Source of the DNA: Prevotella melaninogenica
Lineage (GTDB): Bacteria > Bacteroidota > Bacteroidia > Bacteroidales > Bacteroidaceae
Reading direction: 5' to 3'
Assembly: GCF_018128065.1 (NCBI RefSeq)
Contig: NZ_CP072360.1
Span: forward strand, 500,501-564,500
DNA length: 64,000 nt
A model generated the notes under the pieces. It did no database searches. It was not told the origin of the DNA and was given only the letters and a program-made list of their open reading frames with translations. This document shows positions 51,409 through 60,839 of the stretch, piece after piece; the first letter of the stretch is position 1; the number at the start of each line of letters is the position of its first letter. Made by a program: the position numbers and the translations under genes.

Positions 51409-51536
51409 TGTTTAGCAAGTTAACGAATTAAAAGGAGGAAGAGGAGTGCCTAAAATGATATAGTGTAAACGAATTTTTTGATAATTCTGAACGATAAAGA
51501 CAATTTTAATCATTAAATATTAACGATAAAGTAATT

Positions 51537-52985
51537 ATGAGAACTCTGCTATTATGTGTTATTGCGTTGTGCTCTCAGGTGATGAGTATGACTGCCCAAG
51601 TGACAGGAAGAATAGAGTATCCTCACCGTGCTGACTATGAAGACCAGGTAGTGTTACCTGTGGATGACAAAGGGCTGGTCATTCAGTCGTTTGCTAAGGA
51701 CAGCAAGGAGGGTAAGCGTTATTTTAAGACAGAATTTTATTCAACCGCAATGAAATTGATAAGTACCGATTCAATACTTATTGATAAGGGTATGTATTTT
51801 TATTCAGATGTGGTTGAGAGTGGTGTGCTTTATACTGTTTTGCGTCAGAAGGATGGTTCGTTTATGATTGTTGCTTTCAATCCTGTAACTCATAAAATAA
51901 CCACAACGGATGGTGAATACACTCGTAAAGGGTCGATGAGAAATCTCGTTATAGCGAATGGCTCAGTCGTTTTCAGTTCAACACAGAAGAAATTAGACCG
52001 CATTGGTATCATCGATTTGAAGACAGGTAATTGCCGATTTACCGATATCCACTTCCCAAAAGTGAAGGATAAGAATATCTTTGTTCTTGAAAATACCGTG
52101 ATAGACAATACAATCTATGCGTTGGTAGGAGTAGAGACCGACGTCTATCTGCTTCGTCTGGATATGCAAGGCAATCAGTTAGGTGCAAACAATCTTACAG
52201 CTGATGTTGCCGAACGTATCATCTCGGCATCAGTCTCAAAGGCTGGAAACAAGTTCTTTGTTACAGGAACTTACTCAAAGTCGAAGAAAGGTGGGGCGGA
52301 AGGTATCTTCTTCTCAGAGCTGAAAGACGATAGATTTAATAATATTAAGTTCTACAACTTTTTGAAGCTAAAGAACTTTACGGAGTACATGAGCGACCGT
52401 AAGCAGGCAAAGATTGAACGTAAAAAAGAAAAGGCTGAGAAGGCTGGTAAGGAATATTCGCTGAAGTATCTGATGGCTTCTCACCGCATTATGACGGATG
52501 GTAAGGATTATTTCTACCTTGGTGAGGCTTATTATCCTGTTTATTATACAACTTGGATTGGTAATACGGCGGTGACAACCTTTGCTGGTTATAACTATAC
52601 GCACGCTGTTCTTGCAAAGTTTGATGCAGAAGGCAATCTGCTTTGGGATGAATGCTTCCCAATGGAGCCACGTATAATGCCGATGTATGTGAAGCGTTTT
52701 GTGTCAGCAAGTCTGAAGGGAAAGAATGTCAACCTGCTCTTTGCTGATAAGAACCGACTGGTTTCAAAACTCTTCAGAAATGCTGATGGGAATGTTATTC
52801 AGGACCGTACATCGGAGATTATGGAGACAGATAACGATGACGAGGATGTAAAGAAGATGCGTTATTCCAACTCTCAGCACTGGTATGGCGATAACTTCCT
52901 TGTCTATGGAACGCAGGTGGTGAAGAATTCTAAGACGGGTGAGCGCCGTAAAGTGTTTGCTATTACAAAGTACACAATTAAGTAA
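51537..52985 (+). CDS. Secreted protein, unknown function, in operon with a small barrel
   Basis: The 482-residue protein has a signal peptide (LLLCVIALCSQVMSMTAQ). The body is a run of short beta-strand repeats (SGVLYTVLRQKDGSFMIVAF, NTIYALVGVETDVYLLRLD) that resemble propeller blades, with a highly charged helical insert near residue 285 (RKQAKIERKKEKAEKAGKEY). I recognise no catalytic motif. It lies 13 bp before the outer-membrane barrel gene and probably works with it on the cell surface or in the periplasm. No homolog can be named. Confidence 0.72.
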   Translation: MRTLLLCVIALCSQVMSMTAQVTGRIEYPHRADYEDQVVLPVDDKGLVIQSFAKDSKEGKRYFKTEFYSTAMKLISTDSILIDKGMYFYSDVVESGVLYTVLRQKDGSFMIVAFNPVTHKITTTDGEYTRKGSMRNLVIANGSVVFSSTQKKLDRIGIIDLKTGNCRFTDIHFPKVKDKNIFVLENTVIDNTIYALVGVETDVYLLRLDMQGNQLGANNLTADVAERIISASVSKAGNKFFVTGTYSKSKKGGAEGIFFSELKDDRFNNIKFYNFLKLKNFTEYMSDRKQAKIERKKEKAEKAGKEYSLKYLMASHRIMTDGKDYFYLGEAYYPVYYTTWIGNTAVTTFAGYNYTHAVLAKFDAEGNLLWDECFPMEPRIMPMYVKRFVSASLKGKNVNLLFADKNRLVSKLFRNADGNVIQDRTSEIMETDNDDEDVKKMRYSNSQHWYGDNFLVYGTQVVKNSKTGERRKVFAITKYTIK

Positions 52986-52998
52986 AGGAGCTGTGAAG

Positions 52999-53526
52999 AT
53001 GATGAAGTATGTAGAGAAACGCTGTTTCTACCAGTGCCTTCTGCTGTTTGTCTGCCTGCTTTGCGTTCCCCGTAGCGCACAGGCACAGGCGTGGGACGGA
53101 GAAGGTGATGTGAAAGTTTATGGCGGTTATGCCAATGTCGGGGGTAAGTCGGGCTTTGAGTTGGGAACTGATTATGCGCTCAGTGATTTTGTTTCTTTAG
53201 GTGGTCAGATAACTTATGTCTCCGTCAAAAAGCATGATGATGGGCATAATAGTTTCCTGGTGGGCTATGACCTCAGCCTTATGGGTAATTATCATTGGGC
53301 GGAAGTGCTGAAGCTGCCATCCGTATTAGATATCTACACGGGTGCTTCTGTCGGTTTGCGAACAGGTGGTTTGCAGGCTGGTGTGCGTTATAACTTCAGT
53401 GAGACATTCGGACTCTATGGGCAGGTGCGGCAAAACCTCTTCAAAACCTTTGGTGATGACGAGGATTATGGACCTATCTATCAAGGGAAGACTGCCCTCT
53501 CTTTGGGTATGACCATCACATTCTGA
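52999..53526 (+). CDS. Small outer-membrane beta-barrel protein
   Basis: From ATG 52999 (or 53002) the product is 175 residues with a signal peptide (LLFVCLLCVPRSAQAQ) and a compact barrel of about eight strands (GDVKVYGGYANVGGKSGFEL, ASVGLRTGGLQAGVRYNF), ending in Phe (SLGMTITF) as barrels folded by BamA do. AAGGAG lies upstream of the start. It resembles small OmpW/OmpX-like barrels of Bacteroidales. It is coupled to the preceding secreted protein gene. Confidence 0.78.
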   Translation: MMKYVEKRCFYQCLLLFVCLLCVPRSAQAQAWDGEGDVKVYGGYANVGGKSGFELGTDYALSDFVSLGGQITYVSVKKHDDGHNSFLVGYDLSLMGNYHWAEVLKLPSVLDIYTGASVGLRTGGLQAGVRYNFSETFGLYGQVRQNLFKTFGDDEDYGPIYQGKTALSLGMTITF

Positions 53527-53540
53527 TTTAGTGAATAGAA

Positions 53541-53583
53541 ACAACAAAGGCTATCGGGTGTTTCGATAGCCTTTGTTGTTTTG
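53541..53583. terminator. Bidirectional terminator between the barrel gene and the GH13 gene
   Basis: ACAACAAAGGCTATCG and CGATAGCCTTTGTTGT form a 16-bp stem with a short loop, with A-rich sequence before and T-rich after; it serves both converging genes. Confidence 0.88.
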
Positions 53584-53628
53584 TGTAAAGTATATGTTAC
53601 GCTTTGAGCGTAAAGTCAAAGCGTTGAC

Positions 53629-55608
53629 TTAAAAGCTGAGTACCATTGCTTGGCGTTGTACCAATGGAATCTTCTTTGTGAGGTCTATGGTAGCACCTGT
53701 GAGGACATCAGTTGCCGTGGTGTGTGAGCCTATCACCTCGGCATAGCGAGCTACGTCGACTTGGTTATCAGCCTTCTTGCCATTGAGGATGGTGAGGACA
53801 GTCTTGCCGTTATGTTGACGTGCAAGAACGTAAACACCATGTTGAGGAATGAATTGTGTCTGAGAACCATTGATGATTACATCGTTGTTCTGTCGCCAAT
53901 GGAGGAGACGGCTGGTCCAATCAAACATAGCATTCTCAGCTTTGGTACGACCTTCACGTGTGAACTTATTAACCTTGTCGCTGGGGAAACCACCCGGGAA
54001 GTCCTGACGTACATTGCCATCGGTCTTCTCCTTTGTACCGTTCATCAGAATCTCTGTACCATAGTAGAGCTGTGGAATACGCTTCATTGTCAGCAAGAGG
54101 GCATATGCCTGCTTCAATGCTGTTGAGTCCTTGCCATTGCCAAGGAATCGGTCTGTATCGTGATTCTCGACGAATGCCATCACAGAAGATGGGTCTGTAT
54201 AGAGATAATCATAACAGAGAGAGTTGTAAATGCGGTTCCAGCCCTTCCACCAATCATCTGTTTCCTCGTTCTTTGCCTGTGAAAGACGGTCGAAGAAGGC
54301 GAAGTCCATTACTGTTTTTAGATAGCTGTTGACTTCAGATAGTTTGCTGTCTTTCTGCCAAGCTGCCGTATAAGCAGGTTCTGTTACCCATGTTTCGCCA
54401 ACGGTGTTGAAGTTAGGATATTCCTTATTGAGCACCTTCATCCAGTCAGCCATGGCTTGTCGGTCTGCGTAAGGATAAGTATCCATACGGATTCCATCGA
54501 TACCTACGGTCTCAATCCACCAAATAGAGTTCTGAATCAGATACTTGATAACGTGTGGATTGCGCTGGTTGAGGTCGGGCATTGACGATACAAACCACCC
54601 GTCAACGGTCTCAGCCATATCCACCTTGCTGGCGTATGGGTCGAGAACTGGGGTGAGCTTGTAGCTCGTTTGCAGCGCATAGTTAGGGCTATTAAACCAG
54701 TCTTTTGATGGATAGTCTTTAATTGTCTTGCCGTTTTCATCAACACGTGTGCCCTTAGCCCAAGGATGATAGTCACCGCAATGGTTGAAAATCATATCCA
54801 TTACCACCTTTAGCCCCTTCTTATGACATTCGTCAATGAGTGCCTTGTACTCTTCATTGGTACCGAAGCGAGGATCAACACGATAGTAGTCGGTTGTGGC
54901 GTAGCCGTGATAGGTGCTGTATTTGCCATCGTCAGCAGGGCGGTCATTCTCTAATACTGGCGTAAACCAGAGGGCAGTAACACCAAGGTCGGTGAAGTAA
55001 TCGAGGTGCTGGCGGAGTCCTTCGAGGTCACCACCATGTCGAAGACTTGGCTCGTTACGATTGCAGAGTTGGTCTTCCATTCCTTTGATTATGTCGTTCT
55101 TTGGATTACCGTTAGCGAAACGGTCGGGCATCAGCATATAAAGAACATCTGAGATGTCGAAGCCTTTACGCTCTGCTCCAGCCATCTCACGCTCCTTTAG
55201 TTGGAATTTCTTCGTTGTCTTTTTACCATTCTTATTAGCGAAAGTAAGGGTTATATCACCCGCTTTTGCTCCTTTTAAGTTGAGATATACAAGGAGGTAA
55301 TTAGGTGAATCGAGACGTACGAGCGAATCAATTTTTACGTTGGGATAGTCTGTTGTTACGTCCGCAAACTTGATATCCTTGCCATATACCATTAGCTGTA
55401 ACGTTGGGTCTTGCATATCAGCAAACCAGTTGGTTGGGTCAATGCGTGTTACGTTGGGAGTAGCTGTGCGGTTATTGGCTTTCTTTTGAGTTGCCGTACT
55501 ATTCTGAGCGGTCATAGGGCTTGATACAAGAAGTAAGAATAAAAGAATCTTCCAAGTCTTTTGAAAGAGAGGAAGATTAGGTTCGTTCGTTAGTTGTCTG
55601 CGGTTCAT
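53629..55608 (-). CDS. GH13 alpha-amylase-family enzyme, SusA-like neopullulanase
   Basis: The 659-residue enzyme has a signal peptide (KILLFLLLVSSPMTAQ), an N-terminal beta-sandwich of the cyclomaltodextrinase type and a GH13 barrel. Motifs: region I MDMIFNHCGDYH, region II GIRMDTYPYAD with the nucleophile Asp, region III VGETWVTE with the acid/base Glu, region IV FVENHDTDRF. In Bacteroidetes this architecture is the periplasmic neopullulanase SusA, which cuts maltodextrins imported from starch. It is the last gene of the malQ-pulA-GH13 run, 151 bp after pulA, and ends at a strong terminator. Confidence 0.92.
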   Translation of the reverse strand: MNRRQLTNEPNLPLFQKTWKILLFLLLVSSPMTAQNSTATQKKANNRTATPNVTRIDPTNWFADMQDPTLQLMVYGKDIKFADVTTDYPNVKIDSLVRLDSPNYLLVYLNLKGAKAGDITLTFANKNGKKTTKKFQLKEREMAGAERKGFDISDVLYMLMPDRFANGNPKNDIIKGMEDQLCNRNEPSLRHGGDLEGLRQHLDYFTDLGVTALWFTPVLENDRPADDGKYSTYHGYATTDYYRVDPRFGTNEEYKALIDECHKKGLKVVMDMIFNHCGDYHPWAKGTRVDENGKTIKDYPSKDWFNSPNYALQTSYKLTPVLDPYASKVDMAETVDGWFVSSMPDLNQRNPHVIKYLIQNSIWWIETVGIDGIRMDTYPYADRQAMADWMKVLNKEYPNFNTVGETWVTEPAYTAAWQKDSKLSEVNSYLKTVMDFAFFDRLSQAKNEETDDWWKGWNRIYNSLCYDYLYTDPSSVMAFVENHDTDRFLGNGKDSTALKQAYALLLTMKRIPQLYYGTEILMNGTKEKTDGNVRQDFPGGFPSDKVNKFTREGRTKAENAMFDWTSRLLHWRQNNDVIINGSQTQFIPQHGVYVLARQHNGKTVLTILNGKKADNQVDVARYAEVIGSHTTATDVLTGATIDLTKKIPLVQRQAMVLSF

Positions 55609-55633
55609 TTTAGGTAATTTGTTCTGCTGTGGT

Positions 55634-55680
55634 ATTGGGCTTATTAGCCTTATTAGTCTAATAGGGTCAATAAGTCCAAT
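55634..55680. repeat. Intergenic inverted repeat, ATTGGGCTTATT class
   Basis: ATTGGGCTTATT (55634-55645) is inverted as AATAAGTCCAAT (55669-55680) with one mismatch. Same class as 4141-4183 and 62698-62733. Confidence 0.75.
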
Positions 55681-55759
55681 ATCCTTAACAGCTATTAATA
55701 ATCTGCTGAATGTCCCATATCCCTCTTCTTAAGTAAGGAGTAAGGGGGAAAACAATCCT

Positions 55760-57673
55760 TTAATCGTGTAGGATAAGGGCTGACTGTCCGTCAACCATTA
55801 TCTCTCCACCTTCCATCTTGCCTAATCCAGCTTCATTTACTTCACCATTTGCACATACGATGGTGTACTGTCCCTTAGGGATGTTGACCGTGCGAAGCTC
55901 CTTGTTAGCATTGAGGATAACGTAGATATTCTCCCACTTGTCGCCACCAGCGTGGTCTTTCAGACGGAAAGCAACCAAACAGTCCTGTACAGGAAGGAAC
56001 TCAAGATGCTTCCGAACGAGGTCGGCTTTGCCCAATCGGAAGGCTGGATGAGCCTTGCGGAGGTTGATGAGTCCACTGTAATAGTTGAATACCTGTGGAT
56101 AAGTCTTGAGGTTATTCCAATCAAGATGGTTGATACTGTCAGGTGAATTAAATGAGTTATGCACGCCTTTCTTGTTACGAAGCATCTCCTCACCAGCGAG
56201 CATAAAGGGTACACCCTGTGATGTGAACACGGCTGTCTGGGCAAGAAGATTCAGACGAATCAGCTCATTCTCGTCGTATTCTGTCTCTGGAATAGATGCT
56301 TTCAGGCGGTCAACAAGACACATATCATCGTGACAACTGACGTAAGCAATCATCTGTGTAGGCTCAAGGGCATAAGGTTTCTTAGAGTAATTTACCTTGG
56401 AATAGTCTACTTGTGGATGATTAATCATACCTGCAATACTCGCCTTTAAACTCTCTTCCAAGCCTTTAACACCACCAAGAAAACCAGGCTTATGGTCGTC
56501 AGAGAATGGTCCACGCAATGCGTCACGGATGTCATCAGAGAAGGCTGCGATGCCTGGCATCTGTGGAATGGCTGCTTTCATCGCCAATTTCTCATGAGGA
56601 TAAGCACAGTTACCAGCACTCCATCCCTCGCCATAGACAAATATCTCTGGGTCGATTGCATTGAGTTCACGACGGATATCGTTCATCGTCTGAATGTCAT
56701 GTACCCCCATAAGGTCTACACGGAAACCATCAATGTGATACTCATTTACCCAATATTTCATTGACTCCAACATATAATCGTGCATCAGAGGATGCTCACT
56801 TGCAGTCTCATTGCCACATCCTGTGCCGTTTGATGGTGTGCCATCAGCATTATATCGGTAGTAAACCTTAGGATAAGTGCGCTCAAAGTTGCTATTTGCA
56901 AGGTCGAAAGTGTGATTGTAAACAACGTCAAGTATAACCCTTATACCCGCCTTGTGCAATGCCTGTACCATCTGCTTGAATTCCATGATGCGACGTGTTG
57001 GCAGATCCGCATCATACGAATAGCTACCTTCTGGTACGTTATAGTTCAGTGGGTCATATCCCCAATTATACTGTGGTACGTCTGGCTTGGATTCATCTAC
57101 TGATGCGAAGTCGAATGAAGGGAGGATATGAACAGCGTTGATACCCAACTTCTTTAAGTGATTAATAGCCTTCTGTTCTGTCAGGGCAAGGTATTTGCCC
57201 TTGTGCATTAAGCTGGATGAAGGGTCAATAGAGAAGTCACGATGATGCAGTTCGTAGATGATAAGGTCTGCCGGACTCTTGGTTGGAACACGACGATCGT
57301 TCTCCCAGCCTGTTGGGTTGGTTTCCTTCATGTCGATAACGGCACCACGACCGCCATTACAGCCAACCGCTTTGGCAAAGACACCGGGTGTCTCACCGTG
57401 TCCGATATCGAAAGTATAAAACTTACCTTTGAGGTCTCCCTTCACAGTGACAGTCCAAGTGTTGTCACCACTTGGTGTAAGTTTCACCTTCTTGTAGGCT
57501 TTTCCACCTCGTCCTGCATCATAAAGGCGGAGCGTTGGTTTAGAGGGAGCATTGAGACGGAAGGTTGTCTCACTTGGAGAATAGGACATCTCGTTGAATC
57601 GCTGCTGTGCAGCAACATTCTGTGAGAGTATGAAAGCAGCAACAGATGCTGCAAGCTTATATTTTATTTTCAT
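55760..57673 (-). CDS. pulA: Type I pullulanase (GH13)
   Basis: The enzyme cuts alpha-1,6 branches of pullulan and limit dextrins. The 637-residue protein has a signal peptide (LAASVAAFILSQNVAAQ), an N-terminal CBM48-like domain and the type I signature YNWGYDP. The GH13 sites are DVVYNHTFD, GFRVDLMGVHD (nucleophile Asp), VYGEGWSAGNCA (acid/base Glu) and YVSCHDDMCL. It follows malQ by 205 bp of tandem repeats and precedes the SusA-like gene, giving a complete set to debranch, cleave and recombine malto-oligosaccharides. Confidence 0.94.
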   Translation of the reverse strand: MKIKYKLAASVAAFILSQNVAAQQRFNEMSYSPSETTFRLNAPSKPTLRLYDAGRGGKAYKKVKLTPSGDNTWTVTVKGDLKGKFYTFDIGHGETPGVFAKAVGCNGGRGAVIDMKETNPTGWENDRRVPTKSPADLIIYELHHRDFSIDPSSSLMHKGKYLALTEQKAINHLKKLGINAVHILPSFDFASVDESKPDVPQYNWGYDPLNYNVPEGSYSYDADLPTRRIMEFKQMVQALHKAGIRVILDVVYNHTFDLANSNFERTYPKVYYRYNADGTPSNGTGCGNETASEHPLMHDYMLESMKYWVNEYHIDGFRVDLMGVHDIQTMNDIRRELNAIDPEIFVYGEGWSAGNCAYPHEKLAMKAAIPQMPGIAAFSDDIRDALRGPFSDDHKPGFLGGVKGLEESLKASIAGMINHPQVDYSKVNYSKKPYALEPTQMIAYVSCHDDMCLVDRLKASIPETEYDENELIRLNLLAQTAVFTSQGVPFMLAGEEMLRNKKGVHNSFNSPDSINHLDWNNLKTYPQVFNYYSGLINLRKAHPAFRLGKADLVRKHLEFLPVQDCLVAFRLKDHAGGDKWENIYVILNANKELRTVNIPKGQYTIVCANGEVNEAGLGKMEGGEIMVDGQSALILHD

Positions 57674-57674
57674 T

Positions 57675-57840
57675 GGGTGATGGGTGTTAGGTGTTGGGTG
57701 TTGAATGTTGGGTGATGATGAATTGGGTGATAGGTGTTGGGTGTTGAGTGTTGAATAATGGGTGATGATGATTTGAGTGATGATGAATGGGGTGATAGGT
57801 GTTGGGTGTTAGGTGTTGAATATTAGGTGATGATGGACAG
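57675..57840. repeat. GGTGTTGGGTGATGA minisatellite between malQ and pulA
   Basis: Imperfect repeats of GGGTGATAGGTGTTGGGTG and GGGTGATGATGA words start at 57675, 57725 and 57790, and the minus strand is correspondingly rich in CACC. It is non-coding and fills the spacer. Confidence 0.8.
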
Positions 57841-57878
57841 TTATAAGAAATAATAATATCCATCATCACCTATTCTTG

Positions 57879-60572
57879 TTATCGACCAGCCTGATAGAGG
57901 AGGTCTGTTATCTGTTCGTTGAAAGCCTTATTCTTCATCAAGTCTTCAATGCCAACGTGCATACGGTAACGCCAATAATGCTTTGGATTAGCTGGGACAT
58001 TGATTCGCTCAGCGTTAGGATCAGGCAAACGGAGTTCCTCATCAATACTCATCCAGTCCTGAATACCAAGGATACAGAGCAAACTTGGCGATGTCAGGTG
58101 ACGGCTTATGATGTCTCTTGCCAACCAGCCTGGCAGTGGGTGAGGTGCTGGACCGCCACGATGTAACGTGTTATTGAAGTAATCTTGCGTGCGTCCCCAG
58201 TCTTCATCCCACCACTGACGTAGTGTTGGCATATCGTGTGTTGAGATGGTGCAGACACTGCGGTAAGGGTTTTCACCAAGATTACTAAAGCGTACTTTCG
58301 GGTCTTTTGGCATACTCTGAATTTCAAGACTAAGGATGCGTAGTTCGTTCATTACCCATGCAACGCAATCAGGAACCATTCCCAAGTCCTCGGCACAGAC
58401 AAGCATACGAGTTGCATTCACCAACTTCGGTAACTTCTTCATTGCTTCCTGATACCAGAACTGGTTGTTGCGACGATAATAGTAATCGTTGTAGAGCTTG
58501 TTGAATATAGCCTTATCGCTATCGTAAAGACTCTCGTAAATGAAGTCGAACTGTACACAGATACGTGGATGGAAGCGGTTTGGGTCCTTATGGTCACGAA
58601 CGAAGAGAACGTTACTAATCAATGCGTAAAGTCCGTCGCGCAACCAGATGTCAACATCAGAGTTCTTACCAGCAAATGCTTTCTCAACCTTTCGCTGTGT
58701 ATCATACTCTGGACGCATCTTGTATCTATCGCCCCATACGTGTTCAACATACTTCTGTCTTATCTCATCAGCGTGTTCACGGAAGATGCGGTCGAGCACC
58801 CAATCGGCGATAAATGGTTCTGTAAAGAGTTCCTCTTGCCAGTGTAAACCGTAGCCTTCAATCTCCTCACGGCTCATACCGAGTGAAGGTGAGAACTGAC
58901 CGAGTAATCCATGTACTGAGTGAATAGGAATCTCCCAGATACGGAAGAAGCCAAGAACATGGTCAATACGGTAAGCATCAAAGTACTTAGCCATATTCTG
59001 GAAGCGGTTAATCCACCACTGGCAACCATTCTTTATCATCTCATCCCAGTTGTATGTAGGGAAGCCCCAGTTCTGACCATTTATCGAGAAGTCATCAGGT
59101 GGAGCACCTGCCTGACCGTTAAGGTTGAAGTAACGTGGTTCTGTCCATACGTCACAGCCATAGCGGTTGACACCGATAGGAATATCACCTTTAAGGATAA
59201 TCTTATGTGCCTGTGCATATTCGTGCACTGCTTTTAGCTGAGTACTCAGCACAAACTGTACATAATAGAAGAAGGCAACCTCCTTGTAAGCCTTGTCCTT
59301 AGGGGTAGATAAAGCCTTGCGGTCAGCCTCATTCCATTGCTTGTGGTCTGACCAGTGGGAGAAGTCGGCTGTTCCGAACTTGTCTCTCATATATGAATAT
59401 TGTGCATATGGTACAAGCCAACTCTCTGTTTCAGCAAAGAATGATTTGAAAGCACTACTTTCGAGCACCTTCTCACCTTCCTGTTCAAACAGCAGGCGGA
59501 GGTATTCTGTCTTTGCATCGTTCACACGCTCATAGTCAATCTGTGGCAGTGAGTTAAGGTCTTTGCGCAGTTTCTCAAATTTCTCAGCCTGCTTCTTGTC
59601 TTTCAAAGCTGGTAATGCCGTAAGGTCAACATACTGTGGGTGAAGGGCAAAGATTGAGATGCAACTATATGGATAAGAGTCTGTCCAAGTGTGCGTGATA
59701 GTTGTGTCGTTGATAGGGAGAATTTGTAACGCACGCTGGTTGGTCATACTCACCCAGTCAACCATCTTCTTTAAGTCGCCAAAGTCGCCGATACCGAAGC
59801 TCGTCTCCGTACGAAGCGAGAAAACTGGTACCAAAGTTCCGGCAATACGAACGGCTGGGAGTGGAAAAGCTGCCTCTGCCAACTCATATACGACTACGTC
59901 GCTTTCATCCATTGTTGGCAATACCAATGTGCGGTTGTTACTATATTCCCATACAAGATGCTCATTACTATCGTTGCTCTTAATGAAGAATTTCAGCTCA
60001 AGTTGGTCACCAACAAGTTTTGTAGCATCTAAGGTATAGCTCCACTCATTGATATTGTGCTGCACCATCTTCAATGCCTTTTTTACGTTCCAAGCACCTA
60101 ATGCAGGCTCAGCACCTACAAGATAAAGATCATCTGAAGCAGCTAACTGTGGCGCACGAACCTTTAACGTTACAGCTTTGTTATAGTTGTTGAGCTTATC
60201 CTTGATCAACTTCTTGCCAGCAACACAATCCGTGATGGCAGAAGTATAGAGGTAAGCGTTATCAGGAATATCACTCCAATGGTCGTAAACACAATAATTC
60301 AGACTGCGTTCTGTATCAAAGTCCAATCGATGATTGATTACACCCCATTCTTTTCGCTGTTCGGTATCGCCACAGAGAATGCTGTAGAAATACTCGATAT
60401 GCGTTCCTGGCTTTGCTTCTTTCTTCACTTCCACCTCCCAGTGGTAGCCATCGGCAGTGCGCATCCTATACTGTGAGGCCTCTATAGCCCCGTTATGTTG
60501 ACCCGTAATAATGTTCAGGACAAGGTCTTGTCCATAATAGGTCTGATAGTCTATGTGAAACTGTATATTCAT
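57879..60572 (-). CDS. malQ: 4-alpha-glucanotransferase (GH77) with N-terminal CBM20 domains
   Basis: MalQ transfers maltosyl units between malto-oligosaccharides and releases glucose. The 897-residue protein starts with two starch-binding CBM20-like domains (about 1-105 and 130-245) and continues with a GH77 barrel. Its nucleophile Asp is in DAYRIDHVLGFFR, its acid/base Glu in VCAEDLGMVPDC and the distal site in STHDMPTLRQWW. Large amylomaltases of this layout are typical of Bacteroidetes and plant DPE2. No signal peptide is present, so it acts in the cytoplasm. It heads the minus-strand alpha-glucan run, with a -7 box at 60597 and a LacI-type operator at 60660. Confidence 0.95.
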   Translation of the reverse strand: MNIQFHIDYQTYYGQDLVLNIITGQHNGAIEASQYRMRTADGYHWEVEVKKEAKPGTHIEYFYSILCGDTEQRKEWGVINHRLDFDTERSLNYCVYDHWSDIPDNAYLYTSAITDCVAGKKLIKDKLNNYNKAVTLKVRAPQLAASDDLYLVGAEPALGAWNVKKALKMVQHNINEWSYTLDATKLVGDQLELKFFIKSNDSNEHLVWEYSNNRTLVLPTMDESDVVVYELAEAAFPLPAVRIAGTLVPVFSLRTETSFGIGDFGDLKKMVDWVSMTNQRALQILPINDTTITHTWTDSYPYSCISIFALHPQYVDLTALPALKDKKQAEKFEKLRKDLNSLPQIDYERVNDAKTEYLRLLFEQEGEKVLESSAFKSFFAETESWLVPYAQYSYMRDKFGTADFSHWSDHKQWNEADRKALSTPKDKAYKEVAFFYYVQFVLSTQLKAVHEYAQAHKIILKGDIPIGVNRYGCDVWTEPRYFNLNGQAGAPPDDFSINGQNWGFPTYNWDEMIKNGCQWWINRFQNMAKYFDAYRIDHVLGFFRIWEIPIHSVHGLLGQFSPSLGMSREEIEGYGLHWQEELFTEPFIADWVLDRIFREHADEIRQKYVEHVWGDRYKMRPEYDTQRKVEKAFAGKNSDVDIWLRDGLYALISNVLFVRDHKDPNRFHPRICVQFDFIYESLYDSDKAIFNKLYNDYYYRRNNQFWYQEAMKKLPKLVNATRMLVCAEDLGMVPDCVAWVMNELRILSLEIQSMPKDPKVRFSNLGENPYRSVCTISTHDMPTLRQWWDEDWGRTQDYFNNTLHRGGPAPHPLPGWLARDIISRHLTSPSLLCILGIQDWMSIDEELRLPDPNAERINVPANPKHYWRYRMHVGIEDLMKNKAFNEQITDLLYQAGR

Positions 60573-60596
60573 AGAGTTGGGTTAGTTATTTTTCGT

Positions 60597-60604
60597 CAAA
60601 GTTA
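60597..60604 (-). promoter_or_regulatory. -7 box TAACTTTG for malQ
   Basis: The minus strand reads TAACTTTG, 25 bp before the malQ ATG; no good -33 box. Confidence 0.68.
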
Positions 60605-60659
60605 AGAATATTAATCAAAAAAAGCAATACCCTTTTACATGATTTATATCAATTTTTGC

Positions 60660-60671
60660 GCAATCGTTTGC
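60660..60671. promoter_or_regulatory. LacI-family operator GCAATCGTTTGC upstream of malQ
   Basis: GCAATCGTTTGC, a LacI-style dyad around a central CG, within GCGCAATCGTTTGCAT. The same 16 bases occur at 63910-63925. It lies 55 bp upstream of the -7 box. Confidence 0.75.
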
Positions 60672-60763
60672 ATGATAATGCATTGGGGATAGCATATGGC
60701 TAATAAACTATTGCCTTATAAGTATAAATAAAACCTACTTTGCACTGCTTTCTAACGATATTT

Positions 60764-60839
60764 CACTTGCGTGTCAGTGCTCTGCACCAATGGTGTTAGG
60801 CGTCCGCACCATTGGTGTTGGGCATGGGCACAGTTGTTA
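60764..60839. repeat. 22-bp palindromic array, CACCA class, 2 clear and 2 decayed units
   Basis: Clear cores CACCAATGGTG (centre 60790) and CACCATTGGTG (60812). Decayed units CACTTGCGTG (about 60768) and CACAGTTGTTA (60834) fall on the same 22-bp phase. Confidence 0.82.
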
